Assembly: GCA_022447335.1 (NCBI GenBank)
Contig: JAKVCF010000030.1
Location: 1 to 20,241, forward strand
Origin: Planctomycetota bacterium
Lineage (GTDB): Bacteria; Planctomycetota; UBA1135
Reading direction: 5' to 3'
Length of the DNA stretch: 20,241 nt
In this document: one piece after another, positions 7,039 to 14,114 of the stretch
Numbering within the stretch: the first letter of the stretch is position 1
Layout: each line of letters begins with the position of its first letter
Made by a program: the position numbers and the translations under genes
Notes under the pieces: generated by a model
What the model saw: only the letters and a program-made list of their open reading frames with translations
The model's database searches: none
Told to the model about the DNA's origin: nothing

Positions 7039-9501
7039 TTAAATATCGAGCTGATCTACTTCGTGGGCGTGCTCTTCGATGTAATTGCGACGCGGCTCGG
7101 TTTCGTCTCCCATCAACATCGAGAAAATCTGGTCGGCCGCAAAGGCGTCTTCAAGCACGATGCGCTTAAGTAGGCGCGTTTCTGGGTCCATCGTTGATTC
7201 CCAAAGCTGATCGGGATTCATTTCGCCCAATCCCTTATACCGCTGCACCTCTACCTGACTTTGGCCCGCCTCGCGAAGGGCGCCCATTAGGTTGCCGAGG
7301 CGGGTTACTGTGTTGTGATACTTACCACAATCGACGCGCACCCCTCCTCCCTGTCGGCGGTCTTCCATCGGCAGACCTAGTGCTAGCAGTTTTTGTAACG
7401 CCTCTTCGGCGTCATCGCGCTCATGGTATTCAAAAGACAGAAAATCTGCGGATTCGCGTGGCACATCGGAGCGCGCGCCATCCCAAATGCTCTTACTAGA
7501 GTCAACGGTGGCGAGAAACTGGTTTTGTTCCTCGGTGGCCCAAAAGTAGTGACGCTTTGCATCACTAGACCCACACAGCTCAACCACGAGCCCCGTCGGC
7601 AGCCCCCGGGAGTCGTCGCGCGCAGACAGGTATTCGGCGCCGCCGACGCCCCGGCGCTCGCCGCGGAATCGATTAAGTGACACCTGAAGTCCGTGCAACT
7701 TAACAAGGAGCTCTTGCAGGTCGGCGTCGCTCAGCTCGACCGTCTCCCCGCCAGGCTCACCCCCTTTTTCAAAGCTGACCTTCGCGCCACCCAGGCCGGT
7801 TGCAAATATCGCGCGGTTAAGTGAGTCGTCGTCGTGGATGTACTCAAACGCTTTCGCGCCCTTCCGTTGAATGCGGTACAGCGGTGGACAAGCGACGTAG
7901 ACGCGCCCGGATTCGATTAACGGGCGCATTTGGCGGAACAAGAATGTGAGAATCAGCGTGCGGATGTGGGATCCGTCTACATCAGCATCTGTCATGATGA
8001 TGATCTTTCCATACCGCGTTTTCTCGACTTCAAAGTCGTCCCCCACGCCGGCGCCGATTGCCTGAATCATGGTCTGTAGTTCTTGATTGGCCAGGATGCG
8101 GTTCGCTGTATTCTTCTCAACGTTTAAAATCTTTCCCTTCAGTGGAAGAATTGCCTGGAACCGACGATCGCGGCCCGTCTTGGCCGAACCTCCAGCTGAG
8201 TCGCCCTCGACAACATAGAGCTCGGTAATGTCCGTATCGCGCGACTGACAATCCGCGAGCTTTCCGGGCAACGAACCAGAAGAAAGCGCGCCCTTGCGTC
8301 GCACTAAATCCCGCTGTTTGCGCGCCGCCTCACGTGCATCACGAGCCAGTAAAGCCTTGCGGATAATTGAACGCGCCGCCTCCGGGTGTTCTTCAAGGTG
8401 CGTTCCAAAGCACTCGTTAACCACACTTTCTACGATCGAGGTCGCTTCACGTGAACCGAGCTTACCCTTAGTCTGGCCCTCAAACTGTGGGTCTGGGATC
8501 TTTAACGATATAACTGCGTAGAGCCCCGCCTTGTAATCATCTCCGCTCGGCGGGTCGCCCTTCTTCAGTAAGTCGGCATGCTTTAGATAATTGTTTAGTG
8601 AGCGCGTTAAGGCTGCTCGGAAACCAGAAAGGTGTGTGCCACCCTCTGCTGTGCGAATATTGTTTGCGAAGCTAAAAACGCCTTCGTGCCAGTCGTTGGT
8701 GTACTGCAAAGCAACTTCAACGTCATATTCTTTACCCTCGTATTCAACGGGCTTTTGAAAATGAACAATGTCGGTGATTAGCTCTTTTCCGTCAGTCAGG
8801 TCTCGGATATATGCCTTCAGGCCGTCTGGATAATGAAAGGTGTGTTCGTTGCCATCTTCGCGGTCGTCGCGCAACACAATCTTTAGGTCGGACGTCCCCA
8901 TGAGGTACGCCATCTCCCGGAGACGGTTGTATACGGTTTCATAGTCGAACCCATCGTGCGAAAAGATTCCGCGGTCTGGGCGGAATGTCACAACCGTCCC
9001 CCGGAAATCAGTTTTACCTGTAACTTCAAGGGATTCGGTACATAGGCCGCGACTGAACCCAATCTCGTGCTTTTTTCCCTCTTTATGCACCTCTACCTTC
9101 GTCCATTCAGTCAGCGCGTTGACTACAGAAATGCCGACTCCGTGTAAGCCGCCCGATACAGCGTAAGCTTTACCATCGAACTTGCCGCCCGCATGTAGTT
9201 TTGTCATAACTAACTCAACCGCAGGTACGCCCTCTTCAGGGTGTATATCGACCGGGATGCCGCGGCCGTTGTCGCGGACTGTCGCCGACCCATCTTCGTT
9301 CAATGTAACTTCGACGGTGTCGCAATATCCGGCGAGGCCCTCGTCTATCGAGTTGTCGACTATCTCCCATAACAAATGGTGTAAGCCGTTAAAGGCCGTA
9401 TCCCCGATGTACATTGCGGGGCGCTTGCGCACGCCTTCCAGGTCTTTTAGAAACTGAATGGCGCCGGAATCGTATTCTGTCTTCTTTTTATCTTTACTCA
9501 T
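7039..9501 (-). CDS. gyrB: DNA gyrase subunit B
   Basis: GyrB is the ATPase subunit of gyrase, which introduces negative supercoils. The 820-residue protein has the GHKL ATPase motifs EIVDNSIDEG, DNGRGIP and GGLHGVGISVVNAL, the TOPRIM motifs EGDSAGG (E432) and DADVDGSH (D505), and the C-terminal QRYKGLGEMN (near 753) that contacts GyrA. Between the end of TOPRIM and the tail lies a long insertion of roughly 170-180 residues, which makes it E. coli-like in length (804) and longer than the ~640-residue version of many phyla. The start is ATG at 9501 (MSKDKKKTEYDSGAIQFL). It is the last gene of dnaN-dciA-gyrB on the minus strand. A 6-bp inverted repeat lies just upstream at 9510-9527. Confidence 0.97.
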   Translation of the reverse strand: MSKDKKKTEYDSGAIQFLKDLEGVRKRPAMYIGDTAFNGLHHLLWEIVDNSIDEGLAGYCDTVEVTLNEDGSATVRDNGRGIPVDIHPEEGVPAVELVMTKLHAGGKFDGKAYAVSGGLHGVGISVVNALTEWTKVEVHKEGKKHEIGFSRGLCTESLEVTGKTDFRGTVVTFRPDRGIFSHDGFDYETVYNRLREMAYLMGTSDLKIVLRDDREDGNEHTFHYPDGLKAYIRDLTDGKELITDIVHFQKPVEYEGKEYDVEVALQYTNDWHEGVFSFANNIRTAEGGTHLSGFRAALTRSLNNYLKHADLLKKGDPPSGDDYKAGLYAVISLKIPDPQFEGQTKGKLGSREATSIVESVVNECFGTHLEEHPEAARSIIRKALLARDAREAARKQRDLVRRKGALSSGSLPGKLADCQSRDTDITELYVVEGDSAGGSAKTGRDRRFQAILPLKGKILNVEKNTANRILANQELQTMIQAIGAGVGDDFEVEKTRYGKIIIMTDADVDGSHIRTLILTFLFRQMRPLIESGRVYVACPPLYRIQRKGAKAFEYIHDDDSLNRAIFATGLGGAKVSFEKGGEPGGETVELSDADLQELLVKLHGLQVSLNRFRGERRGVGGAEYLSARDDSRGLPTGLVVELCGSSDAKRHYFWATEEQNQFLATVDSSKSIWDGARSDVPRESADFLSFEYHERDDAEEALQKLLALGLPMEDRRQGGGVRVDCGKYHNTVTRLGNLMGALREAGQSQVEVQRYKGLGEMNPDQLWESTMDPETRLLKRIVLEDAFAADQIFSMLMGDETEPRRNYIEEHAHEVDQLDI

Positions 9502-9509
9502 AGCACGAG

Positions 9510-9527
9510 GCGCAGCATCTACTGCGC
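9510..9527 (-). repeat. Inverted repeat upstream of gyrB start
   Basis: Perfect 6-bp arms GCGCAG and CTGCGC surround a 6-nt loop and end 8 nt before the gyrB ATG. An RNA hairpin here would lie in the ribosome-binding region of gyrB, where no Shine-Dalgarno is visible. Function is unknown and chance occurrence is possible. Confidence 0.3.
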
Positions 9528-9546
9528 GAGCAGGTAAGTACTGGAA

Positions 9547-9882
9547 TTAGCTGCGTTTAAATTCAAGTTGGCGCACTATTACCTGCTGGCCTCGTGCGAC
9601 TAGGTAATTATTCAGGAGGGACAAGAACTCAGTTTGGCGAAAACACTGCAACTCCTGCATCAGCGGAGCAGACTCAACGACCACTATTAGACGCCCATTA
9701 CGGAAAGAGACCGCTCGGGTGCGCTGGCCGATTGTTTTTGGAACGACCTCAGACCAGGCAGTAAAAACTTCGCGGTGCTCTCCGCCACGGCTCCACCCCC
9801 TCTTTTGTAATAGACGAGATAGTACATCGCCCACACGGATGGCCTGTGAGTTGTGGCGGTGGGGTCGCGACTTTGCGGTCAT
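9547..9882 (-). CDS. dciA: DUF721 / DciA-family protein (probable replicative helicase loader)
   Basis: This 111-residue protein shows the DUF721 pattern: RVGDVLSRLLQKRGW, then FTAWSEVVPKTIGQRTRAVSF, RNGRLIVVVESAPLMQEL and a final LNNYL...IVRQLEF strand. DciA proteins are the ancestral loaders or operators of DnaB helicase in bacteria lacking DnaC or DnaI. The gene sits between dnaN (19-bp gap) and gyrB (45-bp gap), the slot often occupied by recF together with a DUF721 gene. It starts at ATG 9882 with a basic, His/Arg-rich N terminus (MTAKSRPHRHN). Family assignment rests on the KH-like pattern and context; the helicase-loading role is inferred from the family. Confidence 0.75.
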   Translation of the reverse strand: MTAKSRPHRHNSQAIRVGDVLSRLLQKRGWSRGGEHREVFTAWSEVVPKTIGQRTRAVSFRNGRLIVVVESAPLMQELQCFRQTEFLSLLNNYLVARGQQVIVRQLEFKRS

Positions 9883-9901
9883 AAATAATTCTCAAGTACG
9901 A

Positions 9902-11035
9902 TCATCCGGTGGTGCTCAGCGGCATAACGACGTAGTGAAAACCATCCCCTAGTGTGAACTTAGCGGGGCGATTGCCGTCTTCCATTTGCAACTCGATCTG
10001 ATCGGTATGAGAGGCCTTTAGCCCGTCTAAGAGAAAGGCTGGATTAAAGGCCGCGCTCAGGCCGTCGCCAACATAGTCCACCTCCAGTGCTGCGGACGCG
10101 CGGCCGCGACCCTCATGCTCACTCCTGACTTCCATGCGGTCAGGGGAAACTTCAAGGCGCACTACAGCGGCAGCATCGGTAGTTAGGTGACTAGCTAAGC
10201 GCAGCTTCTTCGCCAAAGACTCGCGGTGCGCGCGGACGGAGTGCTTACCGTCCTTTGGAATAACATTGTCATAGTTTGGATACTCGCGATCGAGTACACG
10301 CCCGAAGCTTTCAAGATTACCCACCCTAAAGCCAACTAAGTTGCCAAGAAAGTGGATAGCCATTTCCTCCCCATCTTCATCTTGGCCGTAGCGTAGAATT
10401 TGATCGAGCACTTTTGGTAGCAGCACCGAACGATGGCGATCCGCCTTATGACTGATTGCTGGGCGATGAATACAGGCCAAGCGCCGACCATCAGTGCCAA
10501 CCAAAGTCACAGTGTCATCACGCAATTCAAGTAACACGCCTTCAGTTGCAAAGCGGTTGTCCTGTACACGCGAGGTCGCAAAGCGCGTCGCGCCAACCAT
10601 CATTAAAAAATCATTCTTAGCAACGGTCAGGTCAGGACCCCCTTCGAGCATCGGTACTGCGGGGAATGCCTCTGGCGTGTTTGAAAGGTCCATGCCAGTT
10701 TCCATGGTGACCAGATCGCAAACGTCTTCGCCTGCCATTAACTCGCACTGGTCGCCGCCCTTGAGATTGACCGTAACGGTCTCAGCCTCAAGATCTTTAA
10801 CGATGTCTACAAGCTCCCGCCCAGGAATTACAGCCCACCCAGGCTGATCGACCTGAACTTGTTGAACCCGATAACGAACAGCGATATCAAGGTCGCTAGC
10901 CATCAGGACAACTGAGTCGTTATGCGCTTCAATCAGAACTCCCCCCAAAACCGGGCGAGTTGGCTTACGGTCGATTGCCATTTCAACGCGCTGTAAGGCA
11001 TCGCGGAAGGCAAGTCGGTCGATCAAGAACTTCAT
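9902..11035 (-). CDS. dnaN: DNA polymerase III beta sliding clamp
   Basis: DnaN is the ring-shaped processivity clamp of the replicative polymerase. The 377-residue protein has the three-domain beta-clamp pattern. It begins MKFLIDRLAFRDALQRVEMA with RPVLGGVLIEA and LMASDLDIAVRY, followed by VGATRFATSRVQDNRFATEGVLLEL, TDGRRLACIH and DREYPNYDNVIP, and ends with FHYVVMPL. The start is ATG at 11035; AAGGGAG lies about ten bases upstream and could act as a Shine-Dalgarno, although it forms part of a small dyad at 11047-11060. It is the first gene of the dnaN-dciA-gyrB unit and is separated from dnaA by the probable origin. Confidence 0.96.
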   Translation of the reverse strand: MKFLIDRLAFRDALQRVEMAIDRKPTRPVLGGVLIEAHNDSVVLMASDLDIAVRYRVQQVQVDQPGWAVIPGRELVDIVKDLEAETVTVNLKGGDQCELMAGEDVCDLVTMETGMDLSNTPEAFPAVPMLEGGPDLTVAKNDFLMMVGATRFATSRVQDNRFATEGVLLELRDDTVTLVGTDGRRLACIHRPAISHKADRHRSVLLPKVLDQILRYGQDEDGEEMAIHFLGNLVGFRVGNLESFGRVLDREYPNYDNVIPKDGKHSVRAHRESLAKKLRLASHLTTDAAAVVRLEVSPDRMEVRSEHEGRGRASAALEVDYVGDGLSAAFNPAFLLDGLKASHTDQIELQMEDGNRPAKFTLGDGFHYVVMPLSTTG

Positions 11036-11046
11036 AAGGCTCAGGC

Positions 11047-11060
11047 TCCCTTATGGGAGG
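11047..11060 (-). promoter_or_regulatory. Dyad covering the dnaN ribosome-binding region
   Basis: CTCCC-TTAT-GGGAG forms a 5-bp stem with a 4-nt loop. On the minus-strand transcript the 3' arm is GGGAG, which overlaps the only Shine-Dalgarno-like sequence before dnaN (AAGGGAG), so folding could limit dnaN translation. The stem is short and the role is inferred. Confidence 0.3.
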
Positions 11061-11085
11061 AAAGAATTAAACTCTTCACCTTCAC

Positions 11086-11114
11086 AGTATAGGCACCGCA
11101 GGACTGTGGATAAA
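11086..11114 (-). promoter_or_regulatory. Candidate dnaN promoter overlapped by a DnaA box
   Basis: On the minus strand TATACT (11091-11086) matches the -10 consensus at five of six bases. A 17-bp spacer puts the -35 at 11114-11109 (TTTATC, a poor match), inside the perfect DnaA box TTATCCACA. DnaA bound there would compete with or contact RNA polymerase. This is an inference from spacing only. Confidence 0.3.
11105..11113 (-). promoter_or_regulatory. Consensus DnaA box
   Basis: TGTGGATAA on the plus strand (TTATCCACA on the minus strand) matches the consensus 9-mer at all nine positions. It lies 77 bp, exactly seven 11-bp steps, before the first core of the left array and in the same orientation. 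It also overlaps the predicted -35 of dnaN. Confidence 0.75.
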
Positions 11115-11181
11115 GGATGGGAACGACTCCATAAGCCATTGTTTTTAAAGGGTTTACTGTTTCCGAAATCGAGCTTGAGGT

Positions 11182-11223
11182 GGTGGAATCTTTGGGGAGT
11201 GGGTGGGGATGGTCGGGGGAGAA
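11182..11223 (-). promoter_or_regulatory. Left array of degenerate DnaA-box cores, 11-bp spacing
   Basis: Cores GGTGGA (11182), TGGGGA (11193), TGGGGA (11204) and GGGGGA (11215) start exactly 11 bp apart and match the TGTGGA half of the inverted DnaA box at four or five positions. In E. coli oriC, low-affinity DnaA sites separated by 2 bp give the same 11-bp step and support cooperative DnaA-ATP filaments. The same bases also meet a G-quadruplex pattern, so the G-richness has a competing explanation. Confidence 0.45.
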
Positions 11224-11231
11224 CTTGTCAC

Positions 11232-11240
11232 TTCTCCACA
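11232..11240 (+). promoter_or_regulatory. Near-consensus DnaA box
   Basis: TTCTCCACA differs from TTATCCACA at one position. It lies between the two oppositely oriented arrays, in the orientation of the right array. Confidence 0.55.
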
Positions 11241-11281
11241 GGCGACAATTAGGTCGGGCCCGGGGTGTAGAAGGGGCGGTT

Positions 11282-11333
11282 TCTTCCCCAACGGTTCCCC
11301 AAAAATCCTCAGCCGGTCCCCAGACTTTCCACA
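11282..11333 (+). promoter_or_regulatory. Right array of five degenerate DnaA-box cores, 10-11-bp spacing
   Basis: The hexamers TCCCCA (11285), TCCCCA (11296), TCCTCA (11306), TCCCCA (11317) and TCCACA (11328) are spaced 11, 10, 11 and 11 bp apart. They correspond to the TCCACA half of the DnaA box, and the last one forms the 9-mer CTTTCCACA (two mismatches to consensus). Orientation is opposite to the left array and to the perfect box at 11105, as in the two halves of E. coli oriC. Confidence 0.5.
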
Positions 11334-11335
11334 CT

Positions 11336-11373
11336 GAAAGAAAGAAGCCGCGCCCTCAAAAGAGAGGCGCGGC
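11336..11373 (-). terminator. Rho-independent terminator downstream of dnaA
   Basis: On the minus strand, GCCGCGCC (from 11373) and GGCGCGGC (ending 11347) form a perfect 8-bp GC stem around an 11-nt loop, followed by TTCTTTCTTT. With one bulged G the stem extends by CTC/GAG. It lies about 30 bp after the dnaA stop and would separate dnaA transcription from the origin and from dnaN. Confidence 0.7.
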
Positions 11374-11403
11374 AAGCGTTCCGCGACGAGGTGGCGGAGC
11401 ATT

Positions 11404-12813
11404 TTAATCACCCTGTTGAGCGGTGCGGCGAATGCGTCGTTCGAGGTCAGTAAGTAGGGCCGAAAATTCATGATCAACGCGCCGGCGCCGGTCAACCTTC
11501 TCAACCGAGTACAAGACAGTGCTGTGATCGCGACCCCCGAAGTAGCCGCCAATTTCTTCTAGAGACATCTCGGTAAGCTTGCGCGCATGGTACATCGCAA
11601 CTTGGCGCGGCTGCACGATGGATTGTGCGCGGCGCTTAGACTGCAGATCTGCGACCTTGACCATAAATTGCGCAGTGACGATTCCGAGAATGTCATCCAT
11701 CCGAATCGGCCGACTCTTTTGTTGCAGCTCACTTCCCATAGCTTGGCGCGCGAGCGGCACGTCGATAGCGCGATTAGTAAGCGCGGCCATGGCCTGTAGC
11801 CGAGTTAAGCAGCCCTCTAGTTCGCGCACATTATTCTCAACATGCTCAGCGATGAACTGAGCGACATCATCACGCAGCGCCAAGCCCTCTTCTAGTGCCT
11901 TGCTTCGCAAAATGGCAACGCGCGTTTCAAAGCAGGGTGGCTCAATCTCAGCAACTAGCCCCCATTTAAAACGACTCACGAGCCGTTCTTGCAAAGCTGG
12001 AATTTCGTGTGGCGGAGCATCACTGGACAGCACGATTTGCTTGCGCGCGTTGTGTAGGGCGTTAAACGTATGGAAAAATTCCTCCTGCGTGCGCGCCTTA
12101 TTTGCAAGCATCTGCACATCATCAACGATCAGGACATCAGCGTTTCGGTATCGCGTACGGAAAGCGTCAATGTCCCCCTGCTGGAGCGCGCTAATAAAGT
12201 GATTAATAAACTCTTCGCACGAGAGATAAACAATCTGTAACTCAGAATTGCGATCGAGGAGATGGTGGCAAATCGCCTGCATTAGGTGTGTCTTGCCAAG
12301 ACCAACCGACCCATGAAGAAACAGTGGGTTAAAGCTTGTGGCGGGGCGGTCTGCGACCCCGCGACACGCCGCGTGCGCAAAACGGTTGCAGGGGCCAACA
12401 ACGAAGGAATCGAAGTGGTTCCCTGGATTCAGAATGGGGCGAGCCCTGTCGGCGCCATCCATAAAGTCGGATGGCGAAACTTGGGCTGGGACAGGGGGCG
12501 TCGCCTTAGCGGGAGCCGGCGGGGCGAGGGGTAGATCGTGCCGACCGAGAGGAATATCTGAATCAGGAAGAAGGTCGACCGCGATCTCATCGACGTCAAG
12601 GGCTCGGAGCAGGCTCGCATGTAGCTCCCGCTCGATCCGAGCTCGATGTAGAGCCGAGGGCGCGCCAATAGTCGCCCGGCGGCCACAAAGGCGGGTTAGG
12701 CGAGCGGGCCGCAGCCAACTATCCGTTTTGGAGGAGCCCAAAGCGGACTCAAGCTCGGCCAACACCTGTTCCCATAGCGCGGAAAGCTCTGGGGAGGGAG
12801 TAGATACAGACAC
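11404..12813 (-). CDS. dnaA: Chromosomal replication initiator protein DnaA
   Basis: DnaA binds oriC boxes and, in the ATP form, melts the origin. The 469-residue protein has an N-terminal helical domain (LWEQVLAELESALG...SWLRPARL), a proline/alanine linker (about 95-112), and the AAA+ domain starting at NHFDSFVVGPCNRFAHAA. That domain carries Walker A GSVGLGKT (168-175), Walker B VLIVDDVQ (227-234), and the SRFKWGL box with the Arg finger (R281; E. coli has SRFGWGL). Domain IV has the DNA-binding signature GGRDHSTVLYS (426-436). The start is GTG at 12813 (MSVSTPSPELSALWEQ) and no Shine-Dalgarno is visible. It is probably its own transcription unit: a 140-bp gap separates it from nifS and a terminator follows. 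Confidence 0.97.
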   Translation of the reverse strand: MSVSTPSPELSALWEQVLAELESALGSSKTDSWLRPARLTRLCGRRATIGAPSALHRARIERELHASLLRALDVDEIAVDLLPDSDIPLGRHDLPLAPPAPAKATPPVPAQVSPSDFMDGADRARPILNPGNHFDSFVVGPCNRFAHAACRGVADRPATSFNPLFLHGSVGLGKTHLMQAICHHLLDRNSELQIVYLSCEEFINHFISALQQGDIDAFRTRYRNADVLIVDDVQMLANKARTQEEFFHTFNALHNARKQIVLSSDAPPHEIPALQERLVSRFKWGLVAEIEPPCFETRVAILRSKALEEGLALRDDVAQFIAEHVENNVRELEGCLTRLQAMAALTNRAIDVPLARQAMGSELQQKSRPIRMDDILGIVTAQFMVKVADLQSKRRAQSIVQPRQVAMYHARKLTEMSLEEIGGYFGGRDHSTVLYSVEKVDRRRRVDHEFSALLTDLERRIRRTAQQGD

Positions 12814-12818
12814 GTGGG

Positions 12819-12837
12819 CTTAGGAGGGGGGCCTAAG
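12819..12837 (-). promoter_or_regulatory. Inverted repeat in the dnaA leader
   Basis: CTTAGG and CCTAAG are perfect 6-bp arms around a 7-nt G/C-homopolymer loop, ending 5 nt before the dnaA GTG. On the transcript this would be a hairpin over the ribosome-binding region. It may be an operator, a translational brake or chance. Confidence 0.35.
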
Positions 12838-12863
12838 TTGATTATGAGAAACGATTTACGGGT

Positions 12864-12875
12864 TCCTCATGAGGA
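12864..12875. promoter_or_regulatory. 12-bp perfect palindrome upstream of dnaA
   Basis: TCCTCATGAGGA is fully self-complementary and lies about 50 bp before the dnaA start in the nifS-dnaA gap. A dimeric regulator could bind it. CATAAT lies nearby at 12845-12840 on the minus strand and could be a -10, but no matching -35 was found. No DnaA box is seen here. Confidence 0.3.
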
Positions 12876-12953
12876 CGCGTCACTCTAGCGACGAATGCGC
12901 CCGGACCTGCAAAACTTTTTTGTGCCTTCACCTAAACAGTCGCTTTTCGCTGC

Positions 12954-14114
12954 TTAGCGATTTGCGACTTCGTAAACACGGCCGACCGTAGTAACTATGC
13001 GGCGGGCGGCTTCTCGACAAGTCTCATTAGGGAGGCCTGGCGGAAGGCTGATTCTGAGAGAAGCCCGCGCGAGTCCCTCTTCAACCCCCGCGGCGATCAG
13101 CACGGCTGAGGGTTCGGGCGACCCCGATGAGCAGGCCGACCCCGCCGAGATGGCGAGCCCCTCGGCATCGAGGGCCGGAAGCAGCATCCGCCCATCCAGG
13201 CCGGGGAAGCCAAGGTTTAGGGTGTTAGGAAGGCGCGGGCCATCGCTCGGGTGGTGGGAGGCTAGGTTGGGGAAGGCGGCAGAAAGATCGGCGAATAGCC
13301 GCTGTGTTTGTAGAAGCCAGGCCTTGGACTGGGCCCCCTGTTCTTGTGTCGCCAGCTCCAGCGCGGCCGCCAGCGCTGCGGCGAGCTCGGGGCTTTCGGT
13401 ACCGGGGCGCCGGCCGGCTTGATGTCCCCCGCCAGTGATAGGCGCCTCGAATAACGTGTCTTCACGTAATACCCACGCGCCGATTCCGCGGGGCGCACCA
13501 AACTTATGTCCCGACAGCGCAAGTGAGTCGGCGCGCCCAAGCGCGTCATTCCAAGCCAACTTGCCAAAGCCCTGCGCGCCGTCGCAGAACCACAGCCCAT
13601 CCTGCGGCAAGTGGTCGACGAGGAGTTCGACATCTTGCACCGCCCCCGTTTCATTGTTTGCCCACTGCATCGCAATCAGATCGAGTGGCTCTTGTAGGTG
13701 CTCTAGTAGCGCATCCGGATCGACCCGGCCATGCGCATCGACCGGAAGCAGCCGCAGCGTATGGCCTTCTTGTTGCAAAACGCGCAAGGGGCCGATTACC
13801 GCGGGGTGCTCTGCCAAAGAACTCAACAGGATCATGGGCCGGGCGAGCATGTGTGCGCGTGCGCGCACCATGCCGAGCAGGGCAAGGTTGCAGGCCTCCG
13901 TTGCGCCGCCGGTAAAAACTAGCTCACGCGGCGTGCAGCGCAGCTGTGCGGAAACGCGCTCGCGCGCGCGCTCCAGCTCACCTTGAGCGCGACGGCCCGC
14001 GCGATGTAAAGAGGCTGGATTTGCGGAGGCGCTGCGCACCGCGCGCGCCCAAGCATCAAGGGCGCCTTCTCGCGGGGGCAAGCCCGCGTTGGCATCGAGA
14101 TAGATTTCGCTCAT
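12954..14114 (-). CDS. Cysteine desulfurase (NifS/IscS-type, PLP)
   Basis: The enzyme moves sulfur from cysteine to its own active-site Cys as a persulfide for Fe-S cluster, thiamine or tRNA thiolation pathways. The 386-residue class-V aminotransferase opens with IYLDANAGLPP and has FTGGATEACNLAL, EHPAV (H103), the PLP-binding SGHKFGAPRG (K204), GGGHQAGRRPGTES and the catalytic loop ISAGSACSSG with Cys328. The loop is the long NifS/IscS (group I) kind rather than SufS. Its ATG at 14114 overlaps the parA stop as ATGA, so it is translationally coupled to parA. No scaffold or other isc/nif gene is seen nearby, so the exact pathway is open. A stem (TCGCT/AGCGA) spans the stop but has no T-tract. 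Confidence 0.9.
   Translation of the reverse strand: MSEIYLDANAGLPPREGALDAWARAVRSASANPASLHRAGRRAQGELERARERVSAQLRCTPRELVFTGGATEACNLALLGMVRARAHMLARPMILLSSLAEHPAVIGPLRVLQQEGHTLRLLPVDAHGRVDPDALLEHLQEPLDLIAMQWANNETGAVQDVELLVDHLPQDGLWFCDGAQGFGKLAWNDALGRADSLALSGHKFGAPRGIGAWVLREDTLFEAPITGGGHQAGRRPGTESPELAAALAAALELATQEQGAQSKAWLLQTQRLFADLSAAFPNLASHHPSDGPRLPNTLNLGFPGLDGRMLLPALDAEGLAISAGSACSSGSPEPSAVLIAAGVEEGLARASLRISLPPGLPNETCREAARRIVTTVGRVYEVANR

Larger units (their letters stand above)
11041..11403. other. oriC: Candidate chromosomal replication origin (oriC), dnaA-dnaN intergenic region
   Basis: This is the only gene-free stretch over 300 bp in the window. It lies between dnaA and dnaN, the commonest site of bacterial oriC. 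Contents, left to right: the dnaN leader; a perfect DnaA box at 11105-11113; an AT-richer stretch at about 11131-11165 containing GTTTTTAAAGGGTTTACTG that could be the unwinding element; a run of TGGGGA-like cores spaced 11 bp apart (11182-11220); the box TTCTCCACA at 11232-11240; an oppositely oriented run of five TCCNCA cores (11285-11333); and the dnaA terminator. A plus-strand open frame across 11180-11407 has no homology I recognise and is considered spurious. The oriC role is inferred from these motifs and the gene context. Confidence 0.6.

Noticed and set aside
11180..11407. Open frame of about 75 codons on the plus strand across the dnaA-dnaN gap
   Set aside because: It covers the DnaA-box arrays and the dnaA terminator, has low-complexity composition and no recognisable motif.
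12947..12960. Stem TCGCT/AGCGA at the nifS stop as a terminator
   Set aside because: Only 5 bp, overlaps the stop codon and is followed by an A-tract rather than a T-tract.
13435..13986. Long plus-strand open frame opposite nifS
   Set aside because: Ser/Arg/Pro-rich shadow of a clear PLP enzyme; typical antisense frame in GC-rich coding DNA.
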